NCBI GenBank assembly: GCA_944390995.1
Contig: CALXSA010000032.1
Coordinates: forward strand, 1-16,446
Direction: 5' to 3'
DNA: 16,446 nt
Origin: an uncultured Clostridia bacterium
GTDB lineage: Bacteria; Bacillota_A; Clostridia; TANB77; CAG-508
In this document: piece by piece, positions 14,368 through 16,446 of the stretch
Numbering within the stretch: the first letter of the stretch is position 1
Layout of the letters: each line of letters starts with the position of its first letter
Translations under genes and position numbers: made by a program
The notes under the pieces: model-generated
Told to the model about the DNA's origin: nothing
The model's input: only the letters and a program-made list of their open reading frames with translations
Databases searched by the model: none

Positions 14368-16233
14368 ATGAGAATTTTAAAAGATTTCAAAATACCAAAT
14401 TTTAAATTTCCAAAGTTTCGTTTAAAGGAACTTTCTGAAATTGACGAAGTGAATATAGATTATGAACAAATAAAAAAAGCAAAGGAAAACCAAAATAAAA
14501 AAGAAAAGAAGAATTATGAGGGTACTCATTTTAATACAGTAAAAGAAATATTTATTAACTCGTCTAAAGAGTTTGCTGATAGGACATTACTTCTAGAAAA
14601 ATTTAACCCAAAAGGAGAATGGACTGAAATTACATACAATCAATTCAAAAATGAAGTAATAGGGCTAGGAACAGCATTAACTAGAAAATTGAATTTGAAA
14701 GATGCAAGAATTGTTATAATTGGAGAAAATACTCACCATTGGTATTTATCATATATGACAATGCTTTGTGGAGCTGCAATAGCTGTGCCAGTGGACAAGG
14801 AATTGCCAGAAAATGAGATTGAAAATGTAATAAAAAGGGCAAAGGCTTCAGCAGTAATATTCTCTACAAAAAAGGCAGATGCCATAAAAAAGGTTGAGGA
14901 ACATTTGCCAGACGTGAAATATTTTATTCAAATGAATTCTGACCAAGAAATAAAAGGAAGACATGTTGGCTTAGACTATTTAGTAGAAGAAGGAAAAGCT
15001 TTGGTAAATGGCGGAGACAATAGCTTTATGAATATTGAAGTTGAGCCTGATACGTTTAGAGTATTAATATTCACATCAGGTACTACATCAAATGCAAAGG
15101 GTGTTATGCTAAGCTATAGAAATTTGGCAGAAAATGTTAATGCAGCCACAGCATATGTAAAGCTAACTCCAGAGGATAGATTAATGTCAATTTTACCATT
15201 GCATCATACATATGAATCGTCTATAGGTTTTCTATTGCCTTTTGGAGTAGGAGCCTCTATAAGCGTGTGCCAAGGACTAAAGCATATTGTTTCAGACCTT
15301 CAAGAAACAAAACCAACAGCTATTTTAACAGTGCCACTCCTTGTTGAAAATTTATATAGAAAAATAATTAAAAACATACAAAAAAGCAAGAAAGAAGCAT
15401 TAGTAAACTCAATGATACATGTTACAAACGCGCTAAAAACAGTTGGGGTAGATATAAAGAGAAAAGTATTTAATGAAATTTATGAGAACCTAGGTGGCAG
15501 ATTAAGAATAATAGTTTCTGCCGCAGCGCCAATAGATGCTAAAATAGGAAAATGGGTTGAAGATATAGGAATATTATTCTTGCAAGGATATGGACTTACA
15601 GAAACAGCGCCTATTGCGGCATTAACTCCTGATTTTGAACCAAAAGTAGGCTCAGCAGGTAAAGCAGTTGTTGGAGCAAAACTAAGAATAGACCATCCAA
15701 ACGAAAACGGTGAAGGAGAAGTACTAATTAGTAGCAAAACATTGATGCTTGGATATTACGAAGATGAAGAAGCAACAAAAGAAGCAATATTCGAAGAAGA
15801 CGGAGAAAGGTGGTTCCACTCAGGAGATGTAGGCTATTTGGACAAAGACGGCTTCTTATATATTACAGGAAGAAGCAAAAACGTTATTGTAACACAAAAT
15901 GGGAAAAACATTTACCCAGAAGAAATAGAGCTATTGCTTTCAAAACATACAGAAATAAAAGAATGCATGGTTTATGGAAAAGAAGTAGAAGGAGAGAAAG
16001 AACTTACTATTACTGCTAGAGTAATTCCAAACTATGAAGAAATTGAAGAAAAGCATGGGAAAGATTTAGATGATGAGGCAATATACAAAATAATTTGGGA
16101 CATTATAAAGGAAGTTAATAAGACTTTAACATCATATAAAGCAATTAAAAAATTGGAGATAAAAAAGGACGATTTTGTAAAAACAACGACCATGAAAATT
16201 AAAAGATTTGAGGAGATAAAAAAAGACAAATAA
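14368..16233 (+). CDS. Long-chain acyl-CoA synthetase-like AMP-forming ligase
   Basis: A 621-residue member of the adenylate-forming ligase superfamily, which activates a fatty acid with ATP and transfers it to CoA. Motifs in order: P-loop FTSGTTSNAKGV (235-246; the usual TSGTTGxPKG has changed to SNAKG), YGLTE (408-412), HSGD with Asp487 in the hinge-side motif followed by GYLDKDGFLYITGR, and the C-terminal catalytic Lys610 in KTTTMKIKR. About 50 basic residues at the N-terminus (KDFKIPNFKFPKF, then a Lys-rich coil) precede the usual start and could bind membrane. GAGGGGG lies about 10 bases upstream. It follows the TetR gene after a hairpin and probably forms its regulated target. It could act on other carboxylic acids. 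Confidence 0.9.
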   Translation: MRILKDFKIPNFKFPKFRLKELSEIDEVNIDYEQIKKAKENQNKKEKKNYEGTHFNTVKEIFINSSKEFADRTLLLEKFNPKGEWTEITYNQFKNEVIGLGTALTRKLNLKDARIVIIGENTHHWYLSYMTMLCGAAIAVPVDKELPENEIENVIKRAKASAVIFSTKKADAIKKVEEHLPDVKYFIQMNSDQEIKGRHVGLDYLVEEGKALVNGGDNSFMNIEVEPDTFRVLIFTSGTTSNAKGVMLSYRNLAENVNAATAYVKLTPEDRLMSILPLHHTYESSIGFLLPFGVGASISVCQGLKHIVSDLQETKPTAILTVPLLVENLYRKIIKNIQKSKKEALVNSMIHVTNALKTVGVDIKRKVFNEIYENLGGRLRIIVSAAAPIDAKIGKWVEDIGILFLQGYGLTETAPIAALTPDFEPKVGSAGKAVVGAKLRIDHPNENGEGEVLISSKTLMLGYYEDEEATKEAIFEEDGERWFHSGDVGYLDKDGFLYITGRSKNVIVTQNGKNIYPEEIELLLSKHTEIKECMVYGKEVEGEKELTITARVIPNYEEIEEKHGKDLDDEAIYKIIWDIIKEVNKTLTSYKAIKKLEIKKDDFVKTTTMKIKRFEEIKKDK

Positions 16234-16247
16234 TTACAAAAAAAGTC

Positions 16248-16276
16248 TTGACTTAAAGGAAAACTTGTAATAAAAT
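16248..16276 (+). promoter_or_regulatory. SigA-type promoter of the gene at the right edge
   Basis: TTGACT (16248-16253) and TAAAAT (16271-16276) are 17 bases apart. It is followed by an untranslated leader of about 80 bases. An alternative TATAAT at 16277-16282 would be too far from the -35 box. Confidence 0.6.
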
Positions 16277-16366
16277 TATAATGAAATTTAAAAACAAATA
16301 ATCCTATAAAGTTAAAAAAGACTTACGGAAACAAGCATTACATAGGAAAAGGAGGTAAGGTTTACA

Positions 16367-16446
16367 ATGTCTAAATCTGGCATAGTAAACGTGAGAATGG
16401 TAATCACGGAAGAAAAGATTTTATCAAATATTGATAAAGTACAAAA
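16367..16446 (+). CDS. Start of a gene cut by the window edge, unknown
   Basis: Twenty-six codons are visible, beginning MSKSGIVNVRMVITEEK. AGGAGG (16350-16355) lies 11 bases before the ATG, and a promoter is found upstream, so a real gene is likely. The visible part has mixed charged and hydrophobic residues and no recognisable motif. I cannot name it. Confidence 0.6.
   Translation, partial: MSKSGIVNVRMVITEEKILSNIDKVQ

Noticed and set aside
16367..16446. Naming the edge gene as an alanine racemase-like protein
   Set aside because: The 26 visible residues show a vague resemblance only, without the catalytic lysine region.

Overview
The window looks like a chromosomal segment of a low-GC, AT-rich Gram-positive anaerobe, most likely a member of the Clostridia (Bacillota). 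The signs are strong AGGAGG-type ribosome binding sites, SigA-like promoters, a LexA of Bacillota type, MreB, a cell-wall protein with SLH domains and a sortase-type C-terminus, and a tryptophanyl-tRNA synthetase with the cysteine motif of the iron-sulfur form. Almost everything is on the + strand; only one small gene is on the - strand. No phage, plasmid, CRISPR or tRNA/rRNA gene is visible.

Layout. 1-259: GC-richer intergenic DNA with two hairpins (one a likely terminator) and a promoter. 260-1186: patatin-like phospholipase. 1371-5142: a zinc/manganese-type ABC importer (substrate-binding protein, ATPase, permease) with trpS lying between the ATPase and the permease; the permease reading frame is broken by one base. 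5211-6482: the ribosome-assembly GTPase Obg. 6760-10449: a 1229-residue modular surface protein (beta-helix, three SLH units, InlB/MucBP-like repeats, fifteen 7-residue repeats, IPQTG sorting signal). 10683-11814: lexA and a small membrane protein. 12006-12998: an mreB/mbl gene. 13095-13382 (- strand): an orphan 95-residue protein. 13666-14229: a TetR-family regulator. 14368-16233: a long-chain acyl-CoA synthetase-like AMP ligase. From 16367: the first 26 codons of a gene that runs off the end.

How the genes fit together. The first block is metal import plus housekeeping genes (trpS, obg), probably transcribed from a promoter before the binding-protein gene, with hairpins at several gene ends. 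The TetR gene and the acyl-CoA ligase downstream look like a local regulator/target pair for fatty-acid activation (inference).

The most unusual content is between the genes. Two copies of a structured element (2258-2379 and 6484-6610) share conserved ends but keep their inner stems by compensating base changes. A second repeat family carries GGGGACA/TGTCCCC ends. In two places (lexA and mreB) the probable -35 box lies inside the 3' arm of a hairpin. Several hairpins start in or right at the stop codon of the preceding gene. Product names come from motif recognition by eye; no database search was run.
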